Positions 11,178-23,147 of a DNA stretch of 64,000 nt are shown one piece after another. The notes below the pieces were generated by a model. The model was given only the letters and a program-made list of their open reading frames with translations. It had not been told where the DNA came from and ran no database searches. The stretch's first letter is position 1; every line of letters begins with the position of its first letter. A program made the translations under genes and the position numbers. This DNA comes from Zanthoxylum bungeanum (Eukaryota > Streptophyta > Magnoliopsida > Sapindales > Rutaceae). The stretch covers positions 1 through 64,000 of the forward strand of contig SKCR01034805.1 of NCBI GenBank assembly GCA_019454045.1. Direction: 5' to 3'.

Positions 11178-13174
11178 TTTATATAAGTATATGTATAAGT
11201 AAGTAATATGAATTCGAGGTGTTTTGAGGTATGAGAGATTCTATGATGTTGATAGTCTGAATTGTGGATTGATATTTTGAACCATCCGTATGAAATAAAG
11301 AAAGTTTTAAGGTGTTTTGATTTTGATTATAAAGGATAAAGAAAATGTTTCTGCCTCGATGCTTGATTAACGTTTTCATGTTTTTAGATATATGATATGT
11401 TTCCGTCTCATTGCTCGAAAATGATTTTGATGATTTTAAACTACAAAACTTTTTTCCGCCGAGACGCTCGAAAATCTGTTTCTGCCACGGTGCTTGATGA
11501 TTTTATATTTTTGACCATCTGTGGTGCTCGTATATGTTTCGTTCCAGATCAGCCCCCGAGGCGCTCGTTATGGGGTCCAGACTATCGGAAAATGGTTGGG
11601 CCACTACCCTATCAACATGGTCCATACAATGTCCGGTCTATGTGCGCAACTGAGTAGTGGTCGATCGGTATGTATTTTCGATCTGTGCGTATGTATGTTT
11701 ATAGTAAGTCACATATCTTTTGGGTAGTGTGATGTTATATGTGCTATGTTGTCAGCCATACCATGTTGTATATGCGATTGGATATGTACAAATGTAAACT
11801 TTGATATTGATGTCGTTTAAATATATGATATAGAATGATATGATGTGAAATGAATGAGTTTCGTTTTGTATTGTGGACGAATGAGATAGAATGAAATTTG
11901 TGTTATGTTTTCGTTTTGAAATTGTATTTGGTTGTGTGCAAATAACATGTGTTATGTTCCTCGTTTCGGGAGATGTATGTGATTGGCTATATAGAATCCG
12001 TGTTTGACTTTCTTTCTGTTGATGGATGACTGTGAAATGGCTTAAGCGTGTTTCTATGGATGGGTGTGAATAGATATGATAAGTTTGATGTGTTATTGGT
12101 ATAAAATATAAGATTCGATAAGTTTCGTTTTGAAATAGTGTAGTTTGTATTGGATTGTGAGATACGTAACTTTGAAAATGTGTAAAGTGTGGTGACTTCC
12201 GAATACGGAAACGATGATAATATATGTATGATCGATTCTGAAAGATTAGAAATAAGGACGGAGAAATTTCTAGGACGAAATTTTTATAATGAGGGGATGA
12301 TGTAATATCCCGAGTTTTTTGGAACAGTGTCGGAAGGTTTCTGAATTGAAGTTAAGGATTTGGAATTGGATGGTAATCAAAAATCAAAGTTTATGTGTTG
12401 GGAAATAGGTTGGAATATTTTAAGGTGAAGATTCGTCACGTTGGAAAACGCGTGGTTTCGAGAATCAGTTACGCGATTTCTGATTTTATCGTTATACGCG
12501 TAAAAGTTTCTTGTATCATTTATAAAGATAGCAAACAAACTCCGATTGAGCTGATTTTTTAATCATCGGACTCATCTTTCCGAGATGAACAACTTTCGTG
12601 TTCAATACTTTTCGAAATTTGCATCAGAATCGCTTCAAAAATATGAAATTTCTAGAAAGTTCCATGGTAGGGACCTGATTGTAATTTCGCGGGGTCTGAA
12701 CGTAAATTTCAGAAACATTCTTATAAATACACATAGTTTCTGCTTATTGCGAAATTGGCAAAACATTACAAATCTCCCAATTCGCCCCCTTTCCCCCAAA
12801 AACGATGCCTTGCGTCATGAGGCTCGTCGGTCGGCCGGCCGACAGATGGAGTTGGTGCATGGAGTGCCAATCCGATTTGTATATTTTATTATTTATTAAT
12901 AAAATAACTACATTTTTCATTTCATACATCATTAATGGTATTGTCATAATGCGTATTAAATTGATGTATAGATATGCTAAAAATGACGTAGACCGTAGAA
13001 TAGTCTTGACACTAGGTGTAAACTATTCCTAAAGTAAATATTCATAGTCGTTGGTTTTAGAATACGGTCGAATTCCTATAACCTAGAATAATAGCACATG
13101 TCGTATATTGGAATTGGAGTTCCAATGGTTTAACGCAATGTACCATGAGTTTTGGAAACTCATATAGACATGTG
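11178..13174 (+). repeat. Arm 1 of a 1,997-bp inverted duplication
   Basis: Near-perfect inverted copy of 13552-18179 once the 2.6-kb solo LTR in that arm is removed: both arms then come to 1,997 bp. Arm 1 contains the 3' part of the Tekay-C internal region (to 12300), a polypurine tract ending GAGGGGATGA, the first ~540 bp of a Tekay-C LTR (TGTAATATCCCG at 12301), then the first ~330 bp of a Copia-B LTR (from 12845). Only scattered differences are seen, such as one base near 11395 and one near 13091. It has no protein-coding content. Confidence 0.9.
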
Positions 13175-13881
13175 CGTGCGTCTTTACAACTAATGCGATC
13201 CACCATAGGTGATCGGCTTTGGCCAAAGTCTTTAAGAATCGTGACTTTACTTACATGGATACCTAAACCCCTTTATGGTACACATACGGGTCGACGAATC
13301 CTATCTTGCTTAACACTTGATTACTGAGTGCATCAGTCCACACCCAACAAACATCTAGAGGCTAGACCATGAAAGGTTTCTGACATACATGGCATCTAAG
13401 TGTGGAGGGTCTCACATAAAATCAATGATATCCTATAGTCAAAGGATTACATATGCTACTCGGCTCGAGGAGATACCTATTGACGGTGGTGTGTACTTCC
13501 AACTAGTAGGAATCACCTGTGAGTCATTCAGTATTCGCTCCAACGAATACCCACATGTCTATATGAGTTTCCAAAACTCATGGTACATTGCGTTAAACCA
13601 TTGGAACTCCAATTCCAATATACGACATGTGCTAGTATTCTAGGTTATAGGAATTCGACCGTATTCTAAAACCAACGACTATGAATATTTACTTTAGGAA
13701 TAATTTACACCTAGTGTCAAGACTATTCTACGGTCTATGTCATTTTTAGCATATCTATACATCAATTTAATACGCATTATGACAATACCATTAATGAGGT
13801 ATGAAATGAAAAATGTAGTTATTTTATTAATAAATAATAAAATATACAAATTGGATTGGCACTCCATGCACCAATTCCATA
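13175..13881 (-). repeat. Copia-B 5' LTR, outer part (loop and start of arm 2)
   Basis: Start of the Copia-B 5' LTR on the minus strand, from about 13881 leftward (ATGGAATTGGTGCATGGAG). 13175-13551 is the 377-bp loop between the two inverted arms. It lines up with 14520-14780 of the solo LTR (shared pieces such as 'gagtagcata', 'cctccacacttagatg' and 'gttgggtgtgga'). It would join 11177 if arm 1 were removed. Confidence 0.7.
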
Positions 13882-16800
13882 TGTCGGCCGGCCGACCGAT
13901 GAGCCTCATGACGCAAGGCATCGTTTTTGGGGGAAAGGGGGCGAATTGGGAGATTTGTAATGTTTTGCCAATTTCGCAATAAGCAGAAACTATGTGTATT
14001 TATAAGAATGTTTCTGAAATTTACGTTCAGACTCCGCGAAATTACAATCAGGTCCTTACCATGGAACTTTCTAGAAATTCACATTTTTGAAGCAATTCTG
14101 ATGCAAATTTCGAAAAGTATTGAACACGAAAGTTGTTCATGTTGGGGTTGGTGCTCAGAGCGCCAATCCGGACCGTATTTATGTCTGATTCATGAATACG
14201 AACATCCCCTTATTCCATAATATTACTTATTTATGGTTGCACCTCTTGTTCTTATATACATATTCGATCTGATTACGATTAGATTGAAACTAAATATGGT
14301 TTAGTGATATGTATATATTAGACAAAGGCCCGATAATATATAATGCAGTACACAGTTACAAAGTTAGTTTGTAATTGACATTGGGAAGTGTCACTGCTAT
14401 ATGAATATTATCAAACATAGTTCCTGGTCAAGATTTGCTAACACGGGTCGGTTAGTCAAATCCGTTGAGACCAGTACATGTCGTATATCGAGACTTGGTC
14501 CGATGGTTTATCCCAATGAACCATGAGTCTATGGAGACTCGTATAGACGTGTAGGTGTTTATAGTGGATAAACACTGAACGGCTCACCGAAGATTCTTAA
14601 TGGATGGTACGCCAACGTCAATAAGAATCTTCTCGGGTTGAGTAGCATAGTGGTCCTTCGACTTGAGACACCACTGTGGATGTATGAGACATCCTCCACA
14701 CTTAGATGGCAGTCACGTCACCGATCTATTTAGATCAGACCTCCGCCTGTTCGTTGGGTGTGGATCGATCCTCAGGATATCCTGTGTGTGTCAAGATAGG
14801 ATCCGTCAGTTCTGTGTACAGAGCATAGGTAGTCCATATATTATTAGCAGTCTGTTAAATCTGTGGCCACAGTATACATCGGAAGTAAGTTCCGAGTGTT
14901 ATTTAGAGATTGCTAATAGATACGTCGACGAGATAATACCTATAGAGATTTGACGTTTACATCTATATCTCTGGGATTATCTGGATACCTGTGACGGAGG
15001 GATTATACGTATGCAATGACCTCGACCTGTATGATTCAGCTAGTTTATCCGTGATCGTCATAATCTACGGGTGGATAGATTATGTACATGAAATTGGATT
15101 TCATGACGGATATACCTGAATCTAGAGAGTCTCAATAATGAAACATACTCGTAGAGCACTAGAGCAACATTTATGAATAATGATGATTATTTATAAATCG
15201 TTTAATCGTTAAACGAAAAATACATACGAACGGGCCGAACCGTCATTTCCTAATTAATGTGTATTTGTATTTAATATATGATATTATTAAATACACATTA
15301 ATAAATAGTCAAATAAAGGTATTTGACATATATCATCAATATATGTATTTGAGATATTTAAAGTAAATATAATACATATATTTGATATATTTGTATTTAA
15401 TTAATTAATTAATTATTTAATTGTTAAATGATTAATATAATTAAAATATAAATATATCACCAAATGATAAAGTTAGGAAATGATTATAAGTTGCAATTGT
15501 TGACTTATACATTAAAGGAAAAGGTTGTCAAATTGATTTTGACTTCTTAAGATATTTGTTCAAAAATTGTTTGAAAATGAAAATATCTTTTTCCTTTATT
15601 TTTCTATTAATTTCGGCCATGACCTTAGAATATAAGAGTTATATTTCTCTTGGTTGCTTTTGTTGACTTTGTATTAATATCTTTAAAGTGTTTTTAGATA
15701 TTTATTAAAGTTGATAAGATTAAATGTCAAATGAAATTGAAATTATTATTCTTGCATTTGGCTTGGCCAATTTCGGCCAAGGCTAAAAGTGTAGCAAGTA
15801 TTTATAGTTTTCATTTCACTTTCATTTGATAACCTAATTCACTTTGACATAAACTCCATTAAAGAAAAACCAAGGAAGCAAGTGAAGAAGAAAAGGAAAA
15901 ACTAAAGAAAAGCTTGGATTTAGTAAGTTTTACCAACTTACTATTAGATAAGAAATTGTTCCTTATGATCTAGGCTATAACATATGATGTTCTTAAGTTA
16001 TTCCTTTCTTTATTCTTTGTGTTTTTGATGGATAAAAGTTTGGTGAAAGTGTTGAGCATGTATAATGGAGAAAGCTTGTGACTATTGTAGTTATAAGTAT
16101 TCTTTTATGGTTTTGGAAACCTTGTTGCTAATCTAGAGTTGTTGACCCACTCTTAGATGACCTAGATTTGATCTTGAGTTGTTTCATTGTGTTGAGACTT
16201 TGATTGGATGGAAGAAACATGATTAAAGTAATTGATTTAACCAATTTGGTCTAATTTGTCCAATTTGAAGAAATTGAAAAATTAGGGTTCTTGACCAATT
16301 CCAAATTTGGGTATTTTCATATATGTTGAGCATTTGGGTGTGTATATGATGCATGTAAAGTTTCATGTTGATTGGATTTCATTTGGATGAGTTTTGAAGC
16401 ATGAAATGACCAAATGGTCAATTTGGGCACCAAATGGTGCATTCGGCCTTGTGAGGAAATTTGGGGATTTGGTTGCTTTTGGTGTTTTGATGTTTTGAAC
16501 ATGCTAAGTTCATCTTAGAAATGATTTAGAATCATTCAAAATTGATTAGATCAATTTCGGACTAAAATGGACAAAATACCAAAGTAAGGGTAATTTGGTA
16601 AATTCACCTAAATATGATTTATTGAATTTTATTTCATAATTTGAATATTGGAATATTAAATAAATATGTTTATTTAATTAATCCAAGAAAAATTTTTGAA
16701 ATCGGAAGATACGATCTTCCGCCGCTTCCGCTGCGTTACCGGATTATGCCCCTAAAACCCCTACAGTTCATCTCGGAAAGATGAGTCTGATGATTCAAAA

Positions 16801-18179
16801 ATCAGCTCAATCGGAGTTCGTTTGCTATCTTTATAAATGATACAAGAAACTTTTACGCGTATAACGATAAAATCAGAAATCGCGTAACTGATTCTCGAAA
16901 CCACGCGTTTTCCAACGTGACGAATCTTCACCTTAAGATATTCCAACCTATTTCCCAACACATAAACTTTGATTTTTGATTACCATCCAATTCCAAATCC
17001 TTAACTTTAATTCGAAAACCTTCCGACACTGTTCCAAAAACTCGGGATATTACATCTTCCCCTCATTATAAAAATTTCGTCCTAGAAATTTCTCCGTCTT
17101 TATTTCTAATCCTTCAGAATCGATCATACGTATATTATAATCGTTTCCGTATTCGGAAGTCACCACACTTTACACATTTTCAAAGTTACGTATCTCACAA
17201 TCCAATACAAACTACACTATTTCAAAACGAAACTTATCGAATCTTATATTTTATACCAATAACACATCAAACTTATCATATCTATTCACACCCATCCATA
17301 GAAACACGCTTAAGCCATTTCACAGTCATCCATCAACAGAAAGAAAGTCAAACACGGATTCTATATAGCCAATCACATACATCTCCCGAAACGAGGAACA
17401 TAACACATGTTCTTTGCACACAACCAAATACAATTTCAAAACGAAAACATAACACGAATTTCATTCTATCTCATTCGTCCACAATACAAAACGAAACTCA
17501 TTCATTTCACATCATGTCATTCTATATCATATATTTAAACGACATCAATATCAAAGTTTACATACGTACATATCCAATCGCATATACAACATGGTATGGC
17601 TGACAACATAGCACATATAACATCACACTACCCAAAAGATATGTGACTTACCATAAACATACATACGCACAGATCGAAAATACATACCGATCGACCACTA
17701 CTCAGTCGCGCACATAGACCGGACAGTGTATGGACCATGTTGATAGGGTAGTGGGCCAACCATTTTCCGATAGTCTGGACCCCATAACGAGCGCCTCGGG
17801 GGCCAATCTGGAACGAAACATATACGAGCACCACAGATGGTCAAAAATATAAAATCATCAAGCACCGTGGCAGAAACAGATTTTCGAGCGTCTCGGCGGA
17901 AAAAAAGTTTTGTAGTTTAAAATCATCAAAATCATTTTCGAGCAATGAGACGGAAACATATCAATATATCTAAAAACATGAAAACATTAATCAAGCATCG
18001 AGGCAGAAACATTTTCTTTATCCTTTATAATCAAAATCAAAACACCTTAAAACTTTCTTTATTTCATACGGATGGTTCAAAATATCAATCCACAATTCAG
18101 ACTATCAACATCATAGAATCTCTCATACCTCAAAACACCTCGAATTCATATTACTTACTTATACATATACTTATATAAA
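13552..18179 (-). repeat. Arm 2 of the inverted duplication (split by a solo LTR)
   Basis: Inverted partner of 11178-13174. It is 588 bp (13552-14139) plus 1,409 bp (16771-18179), separated by the solo LTR and its target duplication. Homology stops sharply at TTTATATAAG on both sides (11178 and 18179) and at CACATG on the loop side (13174 and 13552). Because arm 2 continues without a break into the rest of Tekay-C, it is probably the original and arm 1 the copy. Confidence 0.9.
14140..16765 (+). mobile_element. Copia solo LTR inside the Tekay-C LTR
   Basis: Starts TGTTGGGGTTGG, ends CCCCTACA, and is flanked by a perfect 5-bp duplication GTTCA (14135-14139 and 16766-16770). The flanks rejoin the Tekay-C LTR exactly as in the uninterrupted copy near 21610. 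No internal sequence, primer site or polypurine tract is present, so this is a solo LTR left by LTR-LTR recombination. Its first part resembles the Copia-A and Copia-B LTR starts. At 2.63 kb it is long for a copia LTR. No gene is seen inside. Confidence 0.92.
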
Positions 18180-18418
18180 CCACATACTTTTAACTTAATA
18201 TACCTAAACACATACATATATTCATAACATGCAAACGTGTACTAATAATTCGAATCATCAATATCAATCAAAATTATAACACATCATACCATATACCATA
18301 AATCAATTAGCAAACATAAAACCTATATAGTCTATACATAGCAAAAAACTTACATAGACGATCAGATACCCTGTAGCAATAGCCACCGATACCTAAACCT
18401 TTGCTCTGATACCAAAAC
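17055..18418 (-). other. Tekay-C internal region with primer site
   Basis: The initiator-Met-type primer site (TGGTATCAGAGC on the minus strand, 18403-18414) is followed by 1.3 kb without credible coding potential up to the polypurine tract at 17055-17067. The repeated theme 'gtttccgtctcgatgctcgaaaa' occurs in several variants between about 17870 and 18010. The same internal sequence occurs in arm 1 and, in plus orientation, at 27455-28370, so it is the normal content of this family and not a private deletion. Confidence 0.75.
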
Positions 18419-21400
18419 TGTAACACCCCGCTAGATGCAGGATGCTACCGGCAAGAGACATGATTAATCCATCTTCATAAGCCTCTAAATTTATAAAAAT
18501 TTGGCATGATGTATCCTAAAACTGGACAACCTAGATCGCAGTCCAGCATCAAAGGCAATCCAAAAATACTCCAAACCAATAAAATGACCTCAGGTCCACA
18601 CAAATCTCATCAAATTCATATCCTAAGGGCTCGGCCCACACTATCTATCAACACTCAAGGGCTCTGTGCCCACCATATCATAAACAATCAAAACTTTAAC
18701 TTATTAATACAAATCACATGCTCAGTACGATAAATAAAATAATAAATCAGATATCCTAATCTTCTAAAACTTTTCCCAGGACACTTGCGAGGTGACTACC
18801 GCTTGGGTGATCCACGTCTCGAACATGACTTCAAAGTTTGAGTGGTTGACCCATCTGGTAGCCAACCTGTAAAACTAGCAACTGGTTTGGTGTGAGTTAT
18901 TAAAACTCAGTAAGTAACCATGCTAGTATTACAAACAAACAAATCAAACATACCAACAGTTTATCAAATTACTAAATTATTACAAGTTCGATTTATCAGC
19001 TTATTATTATCCTTTATGTTTAACCCATGTCAAATTCTTATGTCTACATATTCACATATACACCAAACTATTAACCAAACATCTAAATCATACTATATGT
19101 CTTTTTACATAGAAACCATTCCAATCACAAGAAACTAGAAGTCACATTCATAAACTTTATTACGAATGCACATCTATGAAATACCATCAATTCGGTAAAC
19201 CAAATAAACGTTATTCTATACCAAAACAAACCTATTTTATCTTTCTTCAAATACGGTAACCTTACAATAACTAAACATTCGGGATTCATATGCACTTGTA
19301 CATAATATAGCACACTTTTCTTATATACATGCAATTACAATTTTAGAGTTCTTAAACATATACATATGTTCTAATACAACTTAACAAACACGTGTTATAA
19401 CATCTAATTCTCACATTAGTTTTCAAATTCATTCATTTATTTCACATAAGCATACAATATCCGTATATTTTACGAGTTCTATCATACATACACATACACA
19501 TACACACAGACATACATGCAATCATCGTGTAGCCAACTACGGAGCACACATAACAATCAATACATCAGAGAACACATTATCAAACAATACAAACATATGG
19601 TTGGCTTACGCACACAATACTCGTACGAGACACATTACCTATTTTAGAATAGGTATGACATGAATTGTATTCGAACGAATTCCTAACCAGCTCGACTACT
19701 ACACCGCGAGACTATCAACCAATCAACATACACACATCACACATAACACGTGACACAATTTTATCACACGATCTCACATACACAAGCACATACATGTCAA
19801 ACATTGCTTATCATCTAGTATACATACGTATATACATCAAACATATATTCATATGTATTACTTCGAGTTCCCATACCAGAGCGTTTAACAATCTTCATGT
19901 CTTTTACTTATTAATCAAATATACATTGTTTCCAGAATTCTTATCAGAAACATTAATTCATAAACACATCCATTCGTACACATACTTTACTTATTCAAAT
20001 AGCTTAGCTTATATCAATTTAGAAAATCATGATTTGCCTCCATTCACTAATTCTGTATACTCAACCTATACATGTCTTAACACCATATGCATATACCAAT
20101 ACATATTCATATATTCATACATTTTCATATTCATTCACATACACATTTTCATATCATTACAGGTTCATAGCCTTACGTACATTCATGCATATACATAGTC
20201 ATTAAGCTCATCAAACATTTCGTTTCAAATCAAAGCATTAACAAAAATCCATACCTATGGCGATCGATAAACTTAACTACACATGATATCGAACTTTGTT
20301 CTCAAGAATATCTATTGGCTAACCTCATATTATCCTAAACACTTCAATCATTTCCATATACATATATTTAACATAAATCAATCATTCAATTACTCATCGC
20401 ATGAGTTACTTACCTGGCTTCGTGAGCACTCCAGGTCCTAACCAAATCTGCCAAAACAAATGGCGAAATGCCGTCAGAATCTCAATTTACGAAGTTCTCG
20501 ACTTAACTACGATAAAATTATAGATCTTTCCGGAATAACCAAATTAAGTTTGTTTTTAATATTTTCAGTTCCAATTGTCTTAAAACACAATTACAAATAA
20601 TTTCAAACCACTAGTTTACCTAAATTATCGGTTTACATATTTTTTGGAAAATCTTCCAAAAAATTTCCAGAAACGCTACGGAAGGGTTCCGACCCTTCGA
20701 ACCTACCTAAATTTATCCAAACATGTTTGTAATAACATATTCATAATATCATAAATAACTCATAACTAACATTAAAATTGAAACACATCATTATATCCAA
20801 AAACCCACTTTTACGAGAAACTAACATATTTTATCGGATCGATCAAACTCATTCCGTTATCACTCGGATTCTGCCACAGACTCATATTCAATATACTAAT
20901 ACTCAATCAATTCAATTTAAATCAATACTCTACGCTACAAAGCTACTGGATACATCCGAACATTTAACTATAAACTTGAAATTTGTGAATTTTTACTGGG
21001 AGGTCTTACCGAGATTTCGAGGCCATATTCGGACTCTAAACGATCCCCACGAACGCGCTGGAATCGACGGAATTCCAATCGGAGCTACTGTTCACCATGG
21101 GTCACTATTCATCTGAATCTTCCTCCCTCATTTCGTGTGCAACCCTGCACGGAAAGCAAAATCCATCACCGTCAACTTGTAGTACCCTCCGAGAGCTTCG
21201 ATTTGGCGGGTGGCTCGGGTCGTGAAATGAAGCGAGGAGTCGGAATCGACAAACCCATGTGCGTGCGTCTTCAACCCAATTTCTCACTGTTGCCAGCGTT
21301 TGTAGGGCCGTCGCCTGCCACCTTCAAGCGCAGGTGAACTGGATGCAACTTTCTGGGCCGTCGGCCGGCCGACGAGCCTCACGACGCAAGGCATCGTTTT

Positions 21401-21900
21401 TGGGGGAAATGGGGTGAATTGGGAGATTTGTAATGTTTTGCCAATTTCACAATAAATAGAAACTATGTGTATTTATAAGAAAATTTCTGAAATTTACGTT
21501 CAGACCCCCGCAAAATTGCAGTCAGGTCCCTGCCATGGAACTTTCTAGAAATTTTGCATTTTTGAAGCCATTCTGATGCAAATTTCAAAACGTGTTGAAT
21601 ACGAAAGTTGTTCATCTCGGAAAAAATGAGTCTGATGGTTCAAAAATTAGCTCAATCGGAGTTCGTTTTCTATCTTTATAGCCGATACAAGAAACTTTTA
21701 CGCGTATAACGATAAAATCAGAAATCGCGTAACCGGTTCTCGAAACCACGTGTTTTCCAACGCAACGAATCTTCACCTTAAAATATTCTAACTTATTTCC
21801 CAACACATAAACTCTAATTTTTTATTACCATCCCGTTCCAAATCCTTAACCTTAATTCAGAAACCTTCCGACATTGTTCCGAAAAACTCGGGATATTACA
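18419..21900 (-). repeat. Tekay-C 5' LTR
   Basis: 3,482 bp with TGTAACACCCCG at 18419 and GGATATTACA at 21900. The interior is AT-rich with many 'cat/tac/aca' runs (18900-20400), which create chance open frames such as 19665-20198. The end near 21000-21400 is GC-richer and contains the palindrome TCGGCCGGCCGA at 21361-21372. The right flank (21901) is gypsy sequence, so Tekay-C is nested in an older element. Confidence 0.88.
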
Positions 21901-22939
21901 GCAAATATGGAGAAATTTTGAGATACCTAGGTTGGTTTGACCCATCAGATGTATATTTTTGAGACGAAATCACTAAGTTAGCTCCCTTAGGATTCAAGCT
22001 GTGACCAAACCTTAACACACACGCACATTGTGAGTCTGACTTAGATAATTTACTCAAGACTTTGGATTTAAGTTGAATCATACACTTTGAAGGTTTCTTT
22101 GTTTTCAGTATTAGGCATTCTCTAAGGACACTCCTTGCACCAGACTTTCCAGGATTCTTGCCTTATTATTATTTTTCTTCTTCAAACTCTTCTAGTTTTC
22201 ATTATGTTATTGACTTGGATGTTGTTGTTCTTTAAATTAGCCATGAACTAATTCTATTATTCTAGAGTATGACGTAGCCTAATGCTTGAAACTATGTATT
22301 GATTGCCAAATAATTGTTATGAAGTTTTCCATTCGGTTTATTTATGTTTTCTTGTGCTGAATGCTTCTTATTTGCCGGCCACAAAGTGGATGATTGTGTA
22401 TTGAAATCTATCGCTCGGGAGAGGGGAATTTGAATAGGACTCAAAAAATATAATCTTGGAAGTTTATGGAGCTCGGGAGAATCTATAACTCTTTGAAAGC
22501 CGTTAATAAAGAATCACAGACATAATGAATTGTTAATTATTAGATTTCTATAGAGATATCGAAGTCGGTAATTAGTAATCTTTTTACTATTGCTTGGGAG
22601 AGGGAGTGGAATACTCAAGGATTCTTGACTTATAAACTTAGAAATTGAATAGTAGTTAATTTGGAATCACAAATACATAGTGGATAACTATGTGAAATCA
22701 GACTCTAGAATTCATCTCATAACTGATCTTGCAATAAAAATCGTTTAATTTCTTAATTGTTTTTGTTTTTAAGTTTTCATTTACTTTAAATTTAGATCGT
22801 GTTTCTAGATAAAGTTAGGGTTAGTAATTATAGTACTTAGTGCAAATTAGATTACAATCTCTGTGGGTTCGACATTCATACTTATCATCTACTAAAATTT
22901 GATACTGTAAACTTATGGTACGATACAAATATCGCAACA
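21901..22939 (+). mobile_element. Gypsy remnant related to the gag-only element
   Basis: Plus-strand fragment. 21901-22130 matches, inverted, the 3' internal region at about 34750-34990 (shared 'tgagtctgacttagat', 'ggtttgacccatc'). 22155-22939 matches the 3' LTR at 33201-34050, ending CGCAACA at 22939. The LTR start and polypurine tract between them have been deleted. No coding capacity remains. Tekay-C inserted at its left side. Confidence 0.7.
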
Positions 22940-23147
22940 GGGGCACCTACACATTAAAAAAATTTAATATTCTTGCAATTCTAATTAATAGAGACAATTA
23001 TTATTGATATGTTTTAAATGCACAAAAAGTACATACACATTGGAAATTCATGTATAACTTGGACAAAGGAAAAACATTATTATTCACCACAGCTCCTGAA
23101 TCACACATAATTTGTAAATCGACTTTCTTATTATAAATGCGAGGTAT

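Larger units (their letters stand above)
13882..21900 (-). mobile_element. Tekay-C: coding-free Ty3/gypsy (Tekay/Del-like) element
   Basis: Minus-strand LTR element. The 5' LTR is 18419-21900, the primer site 18403-18414, and the internal region only about 1.36 kb (17055-18418). The polypurine tract reads AATGAGGGGAAGA just right of 17054, and the 3' LTR runs from 17054 leftward to 13882, where Copia-B is inserted. LTR ends are TGTAATATCCCG...GGGGTGTTACA, the form known for Tekay/Del chromoviruses, as is the 'aggacgaaattt' stretch before the tract. The internal region has no gag or pol, so it must depend on other elements (LARD-like or a deletion derivative). Confidence 0.85.

Noticed and set aside
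12805..13032. 75-codon frame repeated inverted at 13694-13921
   Set aside because: Duplicated only because of the inverted repeat; it crosses a Tekay-C/Copia-B LTR junction and cannot be a real gene.
18403..18414. tRNA-like sequence
   Set aside because: Short match is the primer binding site; there is no tRNA body. Same for 3225-3238, 38301-38314 and 25971-25986.
19665..20198. 177-codon open frame
   Set aside because: Lies in the AT-rich Tekay-C LTR; composition is Ile/Tyr/His/Thr-rich from 'cat/tac/aca' runs, with no domain.
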